From Rallus limicola (Eukaryota > Chordata > Aves > Gruiformes > Rallidae), in NCBI GenBank assembly GCA_022605955.1, contig JAKCOZ010000007.1, forward strand, positions 34,698,991 through 34,762,990: a stretch of 64,000 nt of DNA, written 5' to 3'. Shown one piece after another: positions 62,451-64,000 of the stretch (within the stretch, counting starts at the first letter, position 1; every line of letters starts with the position of its first letter). The notes beneath the pieces were generated by a model that saw only the letters and a list, made by a program, of their open reading frames with translations, was not told the DNA's origin and ran no database searches. The position numbers and the translations under genes are program-made.

Positions 62451-64000
62451 CAATACAAACCATGCCTTTGTTTTCACTGCTTGTGTAAGCATGAGAAATA
62501 GAAACCGGACTGTTCGTGGAACATTAAATAAATGACACAAGACAAGACAACCACTGTCTCTGATGTTGAATAATGAATCCTGCTGATACCAGTGAGAGCT
62601 GCTGGAGAGTATTAAATCTTGATGGACATAAACTAACAAAATAAGCCCCCCAGATGTTTTACAGCAGCATAGCTGTGTATAAGTACATACAGGGTTTTAT
62701 CCAATGCATGACTTTAAGTGCTGTCCACATTTTTGCAGTTCAGGTTGTTTAAAGGCACCCACTCTGGAGCAAGGTCAGGCTTGACTTGCTCACACAGAAG
62801 CTCACTAGCTTGAATGTGAAGTTTCCTTGGGCAAAGCACTGTTTGGTCTTGGTGACTATTTAGCTCATGTATCTAGTATTTAGTTCAATATAGCAGCACC
62901 CATTTTCTCAGGAGCATCAGAAAATGGGTGCTTGAAAAGTAATTGTGTGTGGCCTTGGGCATGCTGGGGTAAGAATACCAAGGCTGACAATGCTGACAAT
63001 GGCACAAAAAGAATGCCAGAATTTAAGTCAAGAACTAACCTGCAAAGTGGATTTCTTACTGAAATGCCAGGCAGTGGAGACAACGTTACTTATGAGCCTT
63101 TAAAAAAAAAAAAAACCCAAAGATTTTGGGGTTTGGATTTTGTTTTGGAAACAGACCTGCCCAACTGGTTGATGGGCATTGGAATCAGACAGCACTAATA
63201 GTTAAATCTATGAAAGGGCTCAAGGAGAAAGGACAGAGTTAATGACAGGGTGAGACATTTTCTCATGTTTAATGCTTGATCCAAAGCCTATTCTGTTTAA
63301 TGGAGGTATGCCTGCTGGCTCTGATGGCCTTTTAAGCAGTTTGTTAGCTATCAGAACACAAGTGAAATGAAGTATTTCAGATATCCTAGGGAATCGTTTA
63401 TGTCTCTTTCCTGATAACAATTTTAACTATTTTTTTTTCCCCAGAAGGATGAAATTAGTTTTTAAGAGTGGAAAATAAGTCTCCCAGCCAGGTTCCCTCT
63501 TCTCAAGTTGTTTTCTTTTTGTTCAGACAGCTCAGTGCTGAAAGCAATTAAAACCATGTGTACAGACAGCACAACAAACATGCCAGTTGTCAATATTAAG
63601 CTGACAGCTGATGGCCAACCTTGTACAGTAACCACATCTGTAACCTATATTAAAATCTGTGTAAAATTAAAACCAAACTCAAATTACTTCTTCAGGTTGC
63701 TCTCCCTATGAACATCCACATCCATTTACTAAAGTCAGCTCAATTTATCACTATGTGAACATAAAACTAACATATCCACAAAACCACACAAATAACGTTA
63801 TTTTCATGCATTGTGACATTTTTCTTGCCTTCTGATATGTTCCTATGTATTATATACACAGTTTATCAAAGAAAATAACCTCTAATTTATGCCAATTATT
63901 TTATTTAATGGAAAAATATTAATGAAAAAAAAGAAAAGAACTAGACAAACTAAATACCTTGCAAGATTATATTTTTTAAAAATTATACTTTGGGAACAAT

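Larger units (their letters stand above)
1..64000 (-). other. ADCY8: ADCY8 gene, internal part (four exons and their introns)
   Basis: Four minus-strand exons with canonical splice sites and compatible phases encode contiguous adenylyl cyclase sequence. The order is 49397-49546 (150 bp), 25051-25181 (131 bp), 22196-22307 (112 bp), 6864-6991 (128 bp). Introns between them are 24,215, 2,743 and 15,204 bp. By known family structure these should be coding exons 2 to 5: a large first exon normally encodes the N terminus and most of the first membrane bundle, and I do not find it here. No exon continuing after 6864 was found in 1-6863. The assignment to type 8 rather than type 1 or 3 rests on residues such as GLSMIKTI and [10 protein letters not shown]. 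Both gene ends lie outside the window. Confidence 0.9.
49547..64000 (-). other. ADCY8 intron 1, right-hand part (inferred)
   Basis: Sequence upstream of the 150-bp exon. No first exon with a GC-rich N-terminal coding region or several membrane helices is found, so this intron probably runs past the right edge. It carries CR1 fragments (50467-50890, 55788-56180, 58121-58371, 58395-58982), a solo LTR (59402-59984), a 14-bp perfect inverted repeat (53744-53777) and a diverged 90-bp duplication (52339-52430 and 52934-53030). From 59990 to 64000 only a possible ancient repeat near 62320-62450 is noted. Confidence 0.65.

Noticed and set aside
1..64000. CRISPR arrays, tRNA or rRNA genes
   Set aside because: No regularly spaced repeats, and no cloverleaf or rRNA-like sequence was recognised. 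The primer binding site resembles a tRNA end only because it is complementary to one.

Overview
The window looks like bird nuclear DNA. It is AT-rich, has no bacterial-style gene packing, carries many CR1 LINE fragments (the usual avian LINE) and avian ERVL-type LTRs, and contains four widely spaced exons with GT/AG splice sites. All four exons lie on the minus strand and read in order from high to low coordinates: 49397-49546, 25051-25181, 22196-22307 and 6864-6991. Their reading phases join perfectly. Together they encode the last helix of the first membrane bundle and the first half of the C1a catalytic domain of a membrane adenylyl cyclase. Residue matches point to ADCY8, the calcium/calmodulin-stimulated type 8 enzyme. 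The large first exon lies beyond the right edge and the remaining exons beyond the left edge, so nearly the whole window is ADCY8 intron.

The most striking object is a complete endogenous retrovirus at 7479-14345 on the plus strand, antisense to ADCY8 and 487 bp from an exon. Its two 588-bp LTRs are identical at every base I compared. It has a 5-bp target duplication (tcttc), a tRNA-Lys-type primer binding site, and open gag and pol frames, but no env. Gag and pol share one reading frame and are separated by a single UAG followed by a small hairpin, which suggests stop-codon readthrough. Gag opens with a membrane-like hydrophobic segment and carries a 2.3-copy 90-bp in-frame tandem repeat. 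The pol layout and 5-bp duplication fit the ERVL (class III, spuma-related) group. The element looks very young and may be polymorphic or recently active.

A related solo LTR (583 bp, minus strand, its own 5-bp duplication acacc) sits at 59402-59984. A much older LTR of a similar avian type lies near 39486-40062. The rest is CR1: one long but broken 2.9-kb copy with endonuclease and reverse transcriptase remains (35920-38790), and about a dozen shorter 3'-end fragments, several in head-to-head pairs. Simple repeats include a GATA microsatellite at 48583-48654.

I see no tRNA or rRNA gene, no CRISPR array, and no second host gene. Most other open frames are short, AT-rich or repeat-derived and are not annotated.
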